Assembly: GCF_001420595.1 (NCBI RefSeq)
Contig: NZ_LJIX01000006.1
Span: 4,492,857 to 4,556,856 of the forward strand
DNA from: Cytobacillus solani
Lineage (GTDB): Bacteria > Bacillota > Bacilli > Bacillales > Cytobacillaceae
Length of the DNA stretch: 64,000 nucleotides
Reading direction: 5' to 3'
Both the position numbers and the translations under genes were made by a program. Under the pieces are notes generated by a model, which was given only the letters and a program-made list of their open reading frames with translations, was not told the DNA's origin and did no database searches. Positions 1 to 9,002 of the stretch are shown piece after piece; the first letter of the stretch is position 1, and every line of letters begins with the position of its first letter.

Positions 1-549
1 GCCTTTAATCTTGTCAAAACGTTCTTCCGTACGGCCCATGAAATTATCGTTTGTCGTTGTGACACAAGGAGCGATAAACACTTTCTCTTCCAATGTTGTG
101 TAAGCAGTAATATATGAGTTGGATTGGATTTTTGTGCGATCGCCAATTTTCACAAAGTTTTCAACCGTTACGCCTCTGCCGACGATAACAAAATTCCCAA
201 TTTCTACGTTTTCTCTTACACTTGCCAGGTCTGCAATTAATGTACTTGAGCCAATTTTCGCTCCACGATAAATAACGCAATTGGCACCAATAGTTACTTC
301 TTCACCAATTTCCAGAGCAGGAATGGAATCAGATAGCTTTACCGTGCTTGTTTTTGCTGGCTTTGGCGGCTTTCCAACAACGGCACCGTCTGCAATTGTC
401 GTGTTATCCCCAATCGTTGTCCCCTCATGAATCGTTACGCGGTTACCAACGATAACGTTTTTACCGATTTTTACATCTTTTTCAATAACGGAAAAATAAC
501 CGACCTTTGCCGTTTCATCTACTATAGCGGAAGGATCAATAAAATTCAT
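1..549 (-). CDS. wbpD: Hexapeptide-repeat sugar N-acetyltransferase (WbpD/WlbB-like), 3' end outside window
   Basis: Partial gene: 183 codons are visible from an ATG at 547-549 and the frame runs open off the left edge. An AAAGGGAGA ribosome site lies 7 bases upstream. The protein is built of imperfect hexapeptide repeats (VKIGKN, TTIGDN, VTIGAN, AKIGSS, VEIGNF, VKIGDR), the pattern of a left-handed beta-helix acyltransferase. It ends in view with NSYITAYTTLEE and FIAPCV, typical of this family. In WbpD/WlbB the enzyme acetylates the 3-amino group of UDP-2-acetamido-3-amino-glucuronate with acetyl-CoA in the cytoplasm. It follows a nucleotide-sugar dehydrogenase, a Gfo/Idh oxidoreductase and a DegT aminotransferase, exactly the set needed for that substrate. 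The assignment rests mainly on this context; a serine O-acetyltransferase-like role is less likely. Confidence 0.82.
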   Translation of the reverse strand, partial: MNFIDPSAIVDETAKVGYFSVIEKDVKIGKNVIVGNRVTIHEGTTIGDNTTIADGAVVGKPPKPAKTSTVKLSDSIPALEIGEEVTIGANCVIYRGAKIGSSTLIADLASVRENVEIGNFVIVGRGVTVENFVKIGDRTKIQSNSYITAYTTLEEKVFIAPCVTTTNDNFMGRTEERFDKIKG

Positions 550-573
550 AAGAAAGTCTCCCTTTACCTTAAA

Positions 574-655
574 ATTGACTGGAATAATGAAATTTTGACC
601 GGATAAACAGAAAGTTGACCGGATTCCCAACTAATTTGACCGGAATCTCCAAATC
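574..655. repeat. Short tandem array, about 21-bp period, 4 units
   Basis: Four units begin at 574, 595, 615 and 636 with TTGACTGGAAT or TTGACCGGAWW, so the period is 20-21 bases. It lies in the gap between the dehydrogenase stop and the acetyltransferase start inside the polysaccharide operon. The core TTGACCGG recurs in reverse orientation in the array at 14.3 kb, so both look like one family of intergenic minisatellites. No gene is visible in it. Confidence 0.65.
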
Positions 656-667
656 TTGCTCTATATA

Positions 668-1981
668 TTATAATTTAATGTATTTATTCGGCTTCGCAAT
701 ATCCTTTAGTGCATTACGCGTATCAAAAATAACCTTGCTTTCCTTCGCGATCATTTCGTAATCAAAATCTGTATGATCAGTTGTTACTAAAACAAGATCT
801 GCCTCATTTAAAAGCTCTTTAGACAATTCAACCGTTTCAATCTTTTGATTGCATGATCTGAATGACTTCACATAAGGATCTACTACTGTATAATCTGCAC
901 CGTGATGCTCCAACAGCTCAACAATCTTAAGAACAGGAGATTCCCTTACATCATCAATGTCCTTTTTGTATGCAACACCAAGAACAGCCACCTTTGCTCC
1001 ACGAAGTGCTTTGCCATCCTCATTCAATGTTTGCATTGCACGTGTGATGACATATTCAGGCATGCTGTTGTTAATTTCGCCTGCAAGTTCGATTAGTCGT
1101 GTATGGTAGTTATATTCACGAGCCTTCCATGTTAAGTAGAATGGATCGATTGGAATACAGTGTCCGCCTAAGCCTGGACCTGGATAGAACGCCATAAATC
1201 CGTATGGCTTTGTCTTAGCTGCATCAATTACTTCCCATACATCAATGCCCATTTTTTCACAAAGAATGGCCATTTCGTTTGCCAATGCAATGTTAATGTG
1301 ACGGAATGTATTTTCGAAAATTTTCTCCATTTCAGCAACTGCCGGAGAGGATACTTCATGTACATCGCCTTCAAGAACACTTCTGTAAAGGGCTGCTGCC
1401 ACTTTCGTACAATTCTCAGTAATTCCGCCAACTACTTTCGGAGTATTTTTCGTTTTGAATTGCTTATTACCTGGATCCACACGCTCTGGAGAATAAGCAA
1501 CAAATACAGTTTCGCCTGTTTTAAGGCCTTTTTCTTCAAGCGCAGGCTTGACAATTTCCTCTGTTGTTCCTGGGTAAGTAGTCGATTCTAATACAACAAG
1601 CATGCCTTCATGTGCATATTTAGCAATTTCTTTAGATGAGCTTTCTACATAAGAAGTATCTGGCTGCTGATAAATATCAAGCGGAGTTGGCACACAGATT
1701 GCCACGGCATCTACTTCTTGGATACGCGCATAATCAGTTGTTGCGACTAAACGGCCATCCTTAATCATGTCTGCTAATTCTTGATCAACCACATCGCCGA
1801 TATAGTTAATTCCCATATTCACTTGCTCTACACGTGCTGCCTGTACGTCAAAGCCGATAACCTTATAGCCAGCTTTTGCTTTTTCAACTGCAAGCGGAAG
1901 ACCCACATAACCTAAGCCAACAACACCAATAACAGCTTCTTTATTTTCAATTTTATTAATTAATGATGTATATACGTTCAT
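668..1981 (-). CDS. wbpA: Nucleotide-sugar 6-dehydrogenase (UDP-GlcNAc/UDP-ManNAc type)
   Basis: 437 residues, full family length. The N-terminal Rossmann motif GVVGLGYVGLPLA (about 20-32) binds NAD. The catalytic cysteine sits in GGHCIPIDP (about 268), and the C-terminal UDP-binding domain shows GVAYKKDIDDVRESP. It oxidises the C6 alcohol of a UDP-N-acetylhexosamine to the uronate in two NAD-dependent steps. AAAAGGAG lies before the ATG at 1981. It is 14 bases downstream of the Gfo/Idh oxidoreductase gene, so the two are co-transcribed. With the aminotransferase and acetyltransferase it completes the WbpA-B-E-D route, which favours UDP-GlcNAc as substrate over UDP-glucose (TuaD) or UDP-ManNAc (WecC); substrate is inferred from neighbours only. 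Confidence 0.88.
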   Translation of the reverse strand: MNVYTSLINKIENKEAVIGVVGLGYVGLPLAVEKAKAGYKVIGFDVQAARVEQVNMGINYIGDVVDQELADMIKDGRLVATTDYARIQEVDAVAICVPTPLDIYQQPDTSYVESSSKEIAKYAHEGMLVVLESTTYPGTTEEIVKPALEEKGLKTGETVFVAYSPERVDPGNKQFKTKNTPKVVGGITENCTKVAAALYRSVLEGDVHEVSSPAVAEMEKIFENTFRHINIALANEMAILCEKMGIDVWEVIDAAKTKPYGFMAFYPGPGLGGHCIPIDPFYLTWKAREYNYHTRLIELAGEINNSMPEYVITRAMQTLNEDGKALRGAKVAVLGVAYKKDIDDVRESPVLKIVELLEHHGADYTVVDPYVKSFRSCNQKIETVELSKELLNEADLVLVTTDHTDFDYEMIAKESKVIFDTRNALKDIAKPNKYIKL

Positions 1982-1995
1982 CTTTCTTTCTCCTT

Positions 1996-3006
1996 TTATA
2001 GAACGACTTTTTTGCCAGTTTCTGCTGATTCTAATATGGCCAATATTAATTTTACAGGAGCAAGACCGTCTTCTCCAGTTACAATTGGGTTACGATTTTC
2101 TTTTACAGCAAGCACCATATCTTCGATGATGCATTGATGCCCTGGTTTGCCAAAAGGATCTGCTTGAATCTCATTTTTTATTTTGTCCGCTTCCTCTTCC
2201 GTTACCCCTTCGATATCCCATGTTTCAATAAAATTAGCGTTTCTGCCGCTAATTTTCACTGATGCCGTTTCTCCAAAAATAGCAAGGGATTCTTCTAGGT
2301 TCTTCGGATAAATTGTCGTCGCTGCTTCGATGACACCAAGCGCTCCATTCTTAAATTGAACAACAGCTGCTGCGACATCTTCGGTTTCAATTTTGCGTAA
2401 GCGAGTAGCCGCCATCGCCTGTACCGATTCAACCGGCCCCATTAACCATAGCATTAAGTCAAGGTCATGAATCGCTTGGTTCATAAGAACACCGCCGTCA
2501 AATTCCTTCGTACCCCGCCATTCAGCTTGATCATAGTATGCCTGATTGCGATTCCAGCGAACGGTTGCATTTGCATGGCTTAATTTCCCGAATGAGCCTG
2601 CATCCATCTGCTCTCTTAGCTTTTGAATGGCAGGTCTAAAACGGTTCGGATGAACAACAGCAAGCTTGACGCCATTTTCATTCGCATATTTAATCATATC
2701 CTCAGCATCTTGCTGCTTAAGTGACATTGGCTTTTCAACAATAATATGTCTTTTATGCTCTGCGACAATCTTCGTTAAGCGTGCATGTAACCCTGAAGGG
2801 ACACAAATATTAACAACATCAATATCCGGATTCTCCTCAAGCATTTGAGCTAAGTCCGTATATTTCTTTACATCTTCGTTATCAATTACTAAACGTGCAG
2901 GGTTCGTATCGCATATTGCAAACAGATTCGCATTTTCAGCCTTTTCAATTGCTTCAATATGCTTGTTTGCAATATGACCCATACCAACAACGGCAAAATT
3001 AATCAT
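1996..3006 (-). CDS. wbpB: Gfo/Idh/MocA oxidoreductase (WbpB/WlbA-like)
   Basis: 336 residues from the ATG at 3006. A longer frame opens at 3030, but AGGAG at 3018-3022 is placed for 3006, giving MINFAVVGMGHIANKH. The N-terminal VVGMGHIA is the dinucleotide site and EKPMSLK is the family's catalytic lysine motif. WbpB/WlbA enzymes oxidise C3 of UDP-N-acetyl-glucuronate to the 3-keto form, the substrate of the aminotransferase encoded two genes upstream. The start overlaps the stop of the Wzz-like gene (2999-3001) by 8 bases, indicating translational coupling. Assignment within this broad family is by operon context. Confidence 0.83.
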   Translation of the reverse strand: MINFAVVGMGHIANKHIEAIEKAENANLFAICDTNPARLVIDNEDVKKYTDLAQMLEENPDIDVVNICVPSGLHARLTKIVAEHKRHIIVEKPMSLKQQDAEDMIKYANENGVKLAVVHPNRFRPAIQKLREQMDAGSFGKLSHANATVRWNRNQAYYDQAEWRGTKEFDGGVLMNQAIHDLDLMLWLMGPVESVQAMAATRLRKIETEDVAAAVVQFKNGALGVIEAATTIYPKNLEESLAIFGETASVKISGRNANFIETWDIEGVTEEEADKIKNEIQADPFGKPGHQCIIEDMVLAVKENRNPIVTGEDGLAPVKLILAILESAETGKKVVL

Positions 3007-3754
3007 TTTTATAGAATCTCCTAGCATCATTTATATATTTCCATAGCATCAGAATAAGGATTGCAGCAATAATCCCCAAAACAAGTCCTGCTAATGTCAG
3101 TTCTAATTTATACGTGTTTGTTGGGCCTACTTCTTGAGAAACAATGCCCGGCTTTTCAAAAAAGGCTAAATCTGTTTTCATGCTTTGAATAGACGTTTTG
3201 GCCTTTGCAGCATCTGCCTCAGATTTTTCAAGCAGGCTAGTAATGTCTTCCGTTTCTTCAATTGTTAAATCTTCACGTTCAAGTCTTTCACTGCTAACAG
3301 TTATCACATCATTTAATTGCTCAAAGGTTGTTTCATTATTTTTTATAATATCTTCTGTCGTTTGATATCTTAGATCATAGCTATCAACAAGTCCCTGCTC
3401 AATGCCAGCTGCCATCTTTTGAAGATCCTTTTTAAGACGCTCTTCATTATCATCAAAAATTTTGATTTTTACATAGCTTTCACTAGAAACATACGCATCA
3501 ATGACCCCATGAACATCTTTGCCATAAGTAGCAACCACATTCGATGGATTTGTTAATGCTTTTTGCTTAATAGAACCTGTAAAAACAGTTGCACTCCCTA
3601 CGTATTTGCCATCCTTAGGGATTAAATAAGAAGCACCGAATCCTAATAATGTAAACAGTAGGGGGATAATAAGGAAGAAAATTTTCTTCTTCCAAAAGAA
3701 AACTAAGTATTCATATAACGCAAATCTTTTTTGTTCTGCCAAAAAGACCACCAT
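2999..3754 (-). CDS. Wzz-like polysaccharide chain-length/capsule regulator
   Basis: 251 residues with the Wzz layout: a short cytoplasmic N-terminus, one membrane segment (about 26-47), a long extracytoplasmic coiled-coil region rich in Glu and Lys (about 60-205), and a second membrane segment (about 218-240) before a short tail. Proteins of this type set the chain length of exported polysaccharides or act as the membrane adaptor of a bacterial tyrosine kinase; no kinase gene is visible here. The ATG at 3754 lies directly against AAAAGGA, so the TTG four codons later (3742) may be the true start. Its place inside the sugar-nucleotide operon supports a role in assembling the same polymer. Confidence 0.75.
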   Translation of the reverse strand: MVVFLAEQKRFALYEYLVFFWKKKIFFLIIPLLFTLLGFGASYLIPKDGKYVGSATVFTGSIKQKALTNPSNVVATYGKDVHGVIDAYVSSESYVKIKIFDDNEERLKKDLQKMAAGIEQGLVDSYDLRYQTTEDIIKNNETTFEQLNDVITVSSERLEREDLTIEETEDITSLLEKSEADAAKAKTSIQSMKTDLAFFEKPGIVSQEVGPTNTYKLELTLAGLVLGIIAAILILMLWKYINDARRFYKND

Positions 3755-3840
3755 TCCTTTTAAAATTATAGAAACTGCTTATTATTGCGAAAAAGCAAGT
3801 AAAGAAACGCCCCCTGCTCGGCGACGTTCCATTTTATTTT

Positions 3841-4953
3841 TTATTTTTTGAAAAACTCCGCAATTTTCGCTACTACATATTCTTGTTGTTCTTGTTTCAG
3901 TTCAGGGAACATTGGCAATGACAATGCCTCTTTAGCTGCCTTTTCTGATTCTGGCATATCTCCTTCTTTATAGCCTAGATCTTTAAAAACAGGCTGTACA
4001 TGGAGTGGCAGCGGATAGTAAATCATTGTTTGCACACCTTGTTCTTTTAAGAAAGCCTGTAATTCATCACGCTTCTCTACACGGATCGTGTATTGATGGA
4101 ATACATGGTAATTGCCTTCTTTTTCAACCGGCGTTTTTACTAAGTCCCCTAATTGCTCATTAAGAAGATGTGTGTAAATAGCTGCTCTTTCTCTTCTCAG
4201 CTCGCTCCATTTATCTAAATGCGGGAATTTCACGTTTAAAACAGCAGCTTGCATCTCATCCAAACGGCTGTTATAGCCTAATACATGGTGATAATATTTC
4301 GGCTTGCTTCCGTGAACACGGATGACACGGCTGTTTTCTGCTACTTGGTCATCATTTGTAACAACCATGCCCGCATCTCCGTATGCTCCTAGGTTCTTTG
4401 TTGGGAAAAAGCTGTATGTTGCAGCCGTACCATATTCTGCAACTGTTTTCCCTTTATGCTTAGCACCAATTGCTTGTGCAGCATCACCGATTACAGCAAG
4501 TTGATGCTTATCAGCAATCGCACAAATTTCTTCCATATCCGCTGTTTGCCCATATAGATGAACAGGGATAATCGCTTTTGTTTTCTCAGTAATGGCTGCT
4601 TCGATTTTCTTTGGATCAAGATTAAATGTTACTGGGTCGATATCAATATAAACCGGAGTAGCTCCAGCACGAACAATCGAACCGCCAGTAGCAAAGAAAG
4701 TAAATGGTGTTGTAATTACTTCATCACCTGATTTTACTCCTGCTGCTTGTAAAGCAATATGTATGGCATCACTACCGTTTGCTACACCAATTCCATGCTG
4801 AACATGACTATACGCTGCCACATCTGCTTCCAGCTTCTTCACATTATCGCCTAAAATAAAATGAGAAGAGCTCATCACTTGATCTAAAGCAGTAAGCATT
4901 TCGTTCTTTAACGTTTGATATTGTTCACTTAAATCTAACATAGGAATTTTCAT
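3841..4953 (-). CDS. wbpE: DegT/DnrJ/EryC1 sugar aminotransferase (WbpE/WlbC-like)
   Basis: 370 residues from the ATG at 4953; the frame opens upstream with TTG at 4968, but GGAGG at 4962-4966 sits 8 bases before 4953. It is a PLP enzyme of the DegT family: GDAAQAIGAKHKGK binds cofactor, and the Schiff-base lysine is in SFFPTKNLGAYGDAGM. IPMLDLSEQY at the N-terminus is typical of WbpE/WlbC, which transfers an amino group from glutamate to the 3-keto sugar nucleotide made by WbpB. A weak hairpin in the 86-base gap to the Wzz-like gene might adjust downstream expression. Confidence 0.87.
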   Translation of the reverse strand: MKIPMLDLSEQYQTLKNEMLTALDQVMSSSHFILGDNVKKLEADVAAYSHVQHGIGVANGSDAIHIALQAAGVKSGDEVITTPFTFFATGGSIVRAGATPVYIDIDPVTFNLDPKKIEAAITEKTKAIIPVHLYGQTADMEEICAIADKHQLAVIGDAAQAIGAKHKGKTVAEYGTAATYSFFPTKNLGAYGDAGMVVTNDDQVAENSRVIRVHGSKPKYYHHVLGYNSRLDEMQAAVLNVKFPHLDKWSELRRERAAIYTHLLNEQLGDLVKTPVEKEGNYHVFHQYTIRVEKRDELQAFLKEQGVQTMIYYPLPLHVQPVFKDLGYKEGDMPESEKAAKEALSLPMFPELKQEQQEYVVAKIAEFFKK

Positions 4954-5082
4954 ATTCATTTCCTCCAACTTCCTAGATGAAATACTAAATCATTTTAACA
5001 TAAAAAGGGATAAAAATTGCTATTTAACACTGTTGTAAAATGACAAATTTCGAACATAAATGCTGCAGCTAGACAAATCATT

Positions 5083-5122
5083 TTTCTAAAAAGGCCGTTT
5101 GCGAGTCGTCCACAAACGGCCT
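5083..5122 (-). terminator. Intrinsic terminator after the TagO-like gene
   Basis: A perfect 10-bp stem (AGGCCGTTTG at 5092-5101 pairing with 5113-5122) is followed on the minus strand by TTTTTAG. It separates the transferase gene from the sugar-nucleotide genes, so the latter need their own promoter or read-through. Confidence 0.88.
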
Positions 5123-5126
5123 AATG

Positions 5127-6185
5127 TTATTGTCTGCCAGTAACTTTTCGATATATTTTGATAACAGGCTGATACTTCTCGTGTACTAAGCCAATTGTTT
5201 CTGCGAGCACCTCGAGGATCAGCAATAATCCGAAGATGATAAAAATACTAACCCATAGTGTTGCTGTTGAAAATAGTATAGCACTAATGCTAAAAATAAT
5301 TCCAAATCCGTAAATGCATAGCACTGTTTTCCGATGAGACAAACCAAGGGCAAGGAGACGATGATGTAAATGCGATTTGTCAGGAGCTGAAATCGGCTTT
5401 TTATTTACAATCCGTCGAATAATCGCAAAGGTTGTGTCGAAAACAGGCACACCAAGGATGATGATTGGAACAATAAAACTAAATAGGGTTACACTCTTAT
5501 ACAAACCGAGTAATGACAGAATGGAAATGGCGTAACCTAAAAACAGCGCTCCCGTATCACCCATAAATATTTTTGCGGGATGAAAATTGTGGAACAGAAA
5601 TCCTAATGTGCTTCCCAATAAAATAAGAGATAACATCAAAATGAGCGGCTTTCCTGCAATTCCGGCCATAAAAGCAATGGTTGCAATAACAATCGCAGAA
5701 ATCCCTGCAGAAAGGCCATCAAGGCCATCAATTAAGTTAATGGCATTCGTAATAGCAACAATCCAGAAGACCGTAATCGGATATGTCCAAAAACCAACAT
5801 CAAACGTACCGATAAATGGAATGGTCAGATGATCTATCGTCAAGCCGCTTCCTACAACAGCAGCTGCAGCAAGCAATTGACCGATTAGCTTATATTTTGC
5901 TGAGAGTTCATACTTATCATCAAGGACGCCAGTAATAACAATAATAATCGCACCTACTGAAATCCCAGTTATCTTTTCATTATAGAGACCGCCCACATAA
6001 TAGCCTGCAATCACTCCAGCAAAGACAGCCAAACCACCAAGTCTAGGCATAATTTTTGAATGGACTTTCCGATGATTCGGTTTATCAGTTGCACCAATTT
6101 TCAGTGCAAACTTAATGACCAAGGGAGTTATTAGCAAGGACGTCACTAAAGCCGCAATAAATGCAGCTAAAAATTTAATATCCAA
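5127..6185 (-). CDS. tagO: Undecaprenyl-phosphate GlcNAc-1-phosphate transferase (TagO/WecA family)
   Basis: 352 residues from a TTG at 6185. A GTG lies 9 bases further out, but AAAGGTGAT sits immediately before the TTG. About ten membrane segments are visible. Family motifs are intact: KPNHRKVHSKIMPRLGG, NLIDGLDGLSAG, FMGDTGALFLG, and the HLHHRL loop typical of GlcNAc-1-P transferases. It loads GlcNAc-1-P onto undecaprenyl phosphate at the inner membrane face, the first lipid step for wall teichoic acid, teichuronic acid or secondary wall polysaccharide. It is followed by its own terminator. The next genes make acetamido-uronate precursors, so it probably primes that polymer too. It is divergent from secA2. 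Confidence 0.9.
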   Translation of the reverse strand: MDIKFLAAFIAALVTSLLITPLVIKFALKIGATDKPNHRKVHSKIMPRLGGLAVFAGVIAGYYVGGLYNEKITGISVGAIIIVITGVLDDKYELSAKYKLIGQLLAAAAVVGSGLTIDHLTIPFIGTFDVGFWTYPITVFWIVAITNAINLIDGLDGLSAGISAIVIATIAFMAGIAGKPLILMLSLILLGSTLGFLFHNFHPAKIFMGDTGALFLGYAISILSLLGLYKSVTLFSFIVPIIILGVPVFDTTFAIIRRIVNKKPISAPDKSHLHHRLLALGLSHRKTVLCIYGFGIIFSISAILFSTATLWVSIFIIFGLLLILEVLAETIGLVHEKYQPVIKIYRKVTGRQ

Positions 6186-6194
6186 TGATATCAC

Positions 6195-6570
6195 CTTTAG
6201 TTTTTGAATTTATGCAGCCAGATTTATACTAACATATATCAAAAAGAATTCAATTAATTTCATTTTTAAAAATATTCTCTTGTAAGGTATAGCAATTACT
6301 TGTTAATAGTATCACCTCTTTTACAATAAAGTCTTTATTAGTTTTCGACCTTAAATGGAAGTTTCCTCTAAAGTTGACGAATATTATCGAAAAAAGTTTC
6401 AAATAAAGAAGAATAATAGAATCTGTCAAAAATTAACTGCGGCTTCCCTTCCAAATTATATTATACTACATTATATGTTATAATTAGATAGGGAAAAATG
6501 TAGAAGCCAAAACGGCTATTAATCTTATAAAAAATAGAACTACTTTTACTAAATTTTAGGAGAGAACAGC
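6195..6570. other. Divergent intergenic region between tagO and secA2
   Basis: 376 AT-rich bases without a convincing gene. It must carry promoters in both directions. On the plus strand the best -10 is TATAAT at 6479-6484, with only a weak -35 (TTATAT, 6456-6461, 17-base gap), leaving a leader of about 80 bases before secA2. No riboswitch or strong hairpin was recognised. Confidence 0.5.
6456..6484 (+). promoter_or_regulatory. Candidate sigma-A promoter of secA2
   Basis: TATAAT at 6479-6484 is a consensus -10; the -35 (TTATAT) is poor. It is the best match upstream of secA2, but the region is so AT-rich that chance matches are likely. Confidence 0.35.
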
Positions 6571-8937
6571 ATGCTATCGTTAATGAAGCGCATATTTAAT
6601 GAAGATTCTGCGGAGCTTAAACGCTTATATAAACATGTCACAAATATAAATGATTTAGAAGAAAAGATTTCTGCTCTAAGCGATGAGGAGCTTAAGGAGG
6701 CTACTCAATATTTAAAAGAGAAGGTTGCAGAAGGCGTATCTGTTCTTGATTTAAAAGAAGAAGCTTTCGCTACAGTGAGAGAAGCCTCTAAACGGGTACT
6801 TGGTCTCCGCCATTATGATGTACAGCTGCTTGGAGGATTAGTCCTTCTTGAAGGCGGGATTGCTGAAATGCGAACGGGCGAAGGTAAAACACTCGTTGCT
6901 ACCCTCCCTAGTTACTTAAGAGCACTGGAAGGCAAAGGGGTACACGTGATTACAGCGAACGAATACTTAGCAACTCGTGACTATGAGCAGATGGGAAAAC
7001 TGTTTAATTTTCTCGGCTTAACAGTTGGGTTAAATATTTCTCAAATCTCTGAAACCGAGAAAAGAGAAGCATATAACGCAGATATTACTTATGGCACAGG
7101 TACGGAATTCGGGTTTGATCTTTTGCGCGATAATATGACAGCAAGCTTTGAAGAACGTGTTCAAAGACCTTTACATTACGCAATTGTTGATGAAGTAGAC
7201 AGCATTTTAATTGATGAAGCAAGAACTCCGCTCATCATTGCCAGCAAATCAGATATTGCGACTGAATTATTCTATATTACCTCTGAAATTGTAAAGAATT
7301 TTGAAGACGGCAACCAATATGAATTCTATCCTGAAACAAAGCAAATTGTTTTAACAGATAATGGAGCAAATGAATTCGAACAAGCTTTTGGCTTGAAAAA
7401 TTTATATGATGCAGAACACCGCGAGCTTCTTCATAACATTATGCAATCGTTACGGGCACATGTCGTCATGAGAAAAGATGTGGATTACATTGTTAAAAAC
7501 GATGAAATCATGCTTGTCGATCAATTTACAGGAAGAATCATGGAAGGCCGGACCTTTAGCGATGGACTTCACCAAGCAATTGAGGCAAAAGAAGGCGTCA
7601 CTGTTAAGGATGAGAACCAGACACAAGCATCCATCACTGTCCAAAACTATTTCAGGATCTATAAAATCCTATCCGGAATGACCGGTAGTGCAGCACCTTC
7701 GAAAAAGGAATTTTTTGAAACATATAGTCTTCGTGTGGTTTCAGTACCAACAAATAAACCGAATGCTCGTATAGATGATGAGCCATTAGTTTATAAAGAC
7801 TATGAAGCAAAGGTTGCAAAAATCGTCGAAGAGGTAGCCAAAAATAATAAAATTGGCCGTCCAGTTTTAATTGGGACAACCTCCATCGAACAGTCAGAAA
7901 AGCTTTCAGGCTATCTAGAAAAGGCTGGAATCAAGCATAGAATTCTTAATGCAAAAACGGAAGAAGATGAAGCAAACATCATCTCTCAAGCCGGACAAAA
8001 AAATCAAGTCATGCTTTCTACAAACATGGCCGGACGCGGAACGGATATTATCTTGGACCCTGCTGTCAGAGAGCTTGGCGGCTTGCATATAATCGGCACA
8101 GAGCTCCATGAAAGTGAAAGAATTGATATGCAGCTGAGAGGAAGAGCTGGAAGACAAGGAGACCCAGGCTCTACTCAATTTATCATATCCATTGAAGATG
8201 ATATCTTTAATAGTTATGATAAAGAAGAGATGGATAGGTGGAAAAAGAAAATGAAAACGGATGAAACTGGCCTTATCATTTCACCAAATCCAGTGAAATT
8301 TGTGCTTAAAGTTCAATCCATTGTAGAAGGCGGTCATTTCTCTGCTAGAAATCATCTATTGAAGCTAGATGATGTCGTTAACCAACAACGGAAAATCGTT
8401 TATGAAAAACGTGATGCACTACTAGCAAATACGAATTCAGTAGATTTGATCAACAACTCTTTACAAAATCATCTTAATAACATCTTTGAAACCTATTGCC
8501 CTGCTGAACTCATTACAGAAAATTCAGTAGCAGATGGTTTGCATGAAGAACTGACACTTGTTTTCGGTGAGCTGCCATTCCAAGCCTCTGAATTACTCGA
8601 TCTTGAAAAAGAGGGAATTCGAGAAAAGATCGACCAATTATATGAGAATTATATGAATGAAATAAAGAATCTTGAAGCAAATGAAGATTTCCAATCGCAG
8701 GTTAAATTATTATATCTGCAAAATTTAGATCGTTCATGGGTTGTTCATATGGAAATGATGATGCAATTAAGAGAAGGCTTCAATATTCGCGGCTATGGCC
8801 AAGAGGATCCGTACCGCCTATACGAACTGGAAGGCTTCGAGGAGTTCAAGCATTTCTTAGCCGAATTAGATGCTCAAGCAAGCAAGCAAACAAGAATGAT
8901 CATTCAGCATTTTCTTCCTAGTGAGGAGAAACAATAA
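6571..8937 (+). CDS. secA2: Accessory Sec translocase ATPase SecA2
   Basis: 788 residues. The SecA motor is complete: Walker A RTGEGKT (101-107), Walker B DEVD (207-210), the SIDEARTPLII-like segment after it, and AGRGTDI and QLRGRAGRQGD in the second nucleotide-binding half. Unlike housekeeping SecA it ends at HFLPSEEKQ, without the C-terminal cysteine zinc domain that binds SecB and lipid, the usual mark of SecA2. It drives ATP-dependent export of a restricted set of substrates through SecYEG. AGGAGAG lies 7 bases before the ATG. The next gene is slaP, the same pairing seen with S-layer secretion in the Bacillus cereus group. The following 18 kb are rich in exported wall proteins, plausible substrates. 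Confidence 0.93.
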   Translation: MLSLMKRIFNEDSAELKRLYKHVTNINDLEEKISALSDEELKEATQYLKEKVAEGVSVLDLKEEAFATVREASKRVLGLRHYDVQLLGGLVLLEGGIAEMRTGEGKTLVATLPSYLRALEGKGVHVITANEYLATRDYEQMGKLFNFLGLTVGLNISQISETEKREAYNADITYGTGTEFGFDLLRDNMTASFEERVQRPLHYAIVDEVDSILIDEARTPLIIASKSDIATELFYITSEIVKNFEDGNQYEFYPETKQIVLTDNGANEFEQAFGLKNLYDAEHRELLHNIMQSLRAHVVMRKDVDYIVKNDEIMLVDQFTGRIMEGRTFSDGLHQAIEAKEGVTVKDENQTQASITVQNYFRIYKILSGMTGSAAPSKKEFFETYSLRVVSVPTNKPNARIDDEPLVYKDYEAKVAKIVEEVAKNNKIGRPVLIGTTSIEQSEKLSGYLEKAGIKHRILNAKTEEDEANIISQAGQKNQVMLSTNMAGRGTDIILDPAVRELGGLHIIGTELHESERIDMQLRGRAGRQGDPGSTQFIISIEDDIFNSYDKEEMDRWKKKMKTDETGLIISPNPVKFVLKVQSIVEGGHFSARNHLLKLDDVVNQQRKIVYEKRDALLANTNSVDLINNSLQNHLNNIFETYCPAELITENSVADGLHEELTLVFGELPFQASELLDLEKEGIREKIDQLYENYMNEIKNLEANEDFQSQVKLLYLQNLDRSWVVHMEMMMQLREGFNIRGYGQEDPYRLYELEGFEEFKHFLAELDAQASKQTRMIIQHFLPSEEKQ

Positions 8938-8944
8938 AGATAAG

Positions 8945-8980
8945 AATAAGGCGATTCTACAAAAACTCGCCTTATTCCTT
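8945..8980 (+). terminator. Intercistronic hairpin between secA2 and slaP
   Basis: A perfect 10-bp inverted repeat (AATAAGGCGA at 8945-8954 with 8967-8976), 12-base loop, followed by CCTTTTAAAA. It has the shape of a weak intrinsic terminator but lies inside the presumed operon, so it may reduce slaP expression relative to secA2 or protect the secA2 mRNA end. Confidence 0.65.
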
Positions 8981-9002
8981 TTAAAAGGGGACTGAACGAC
9001 TT

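Noticed and set aside
6571-8937. Housekeeping SecA
   Set aside because: No C-terminal zinc domain, shorter length, and adjacent slaP point to SecA2.
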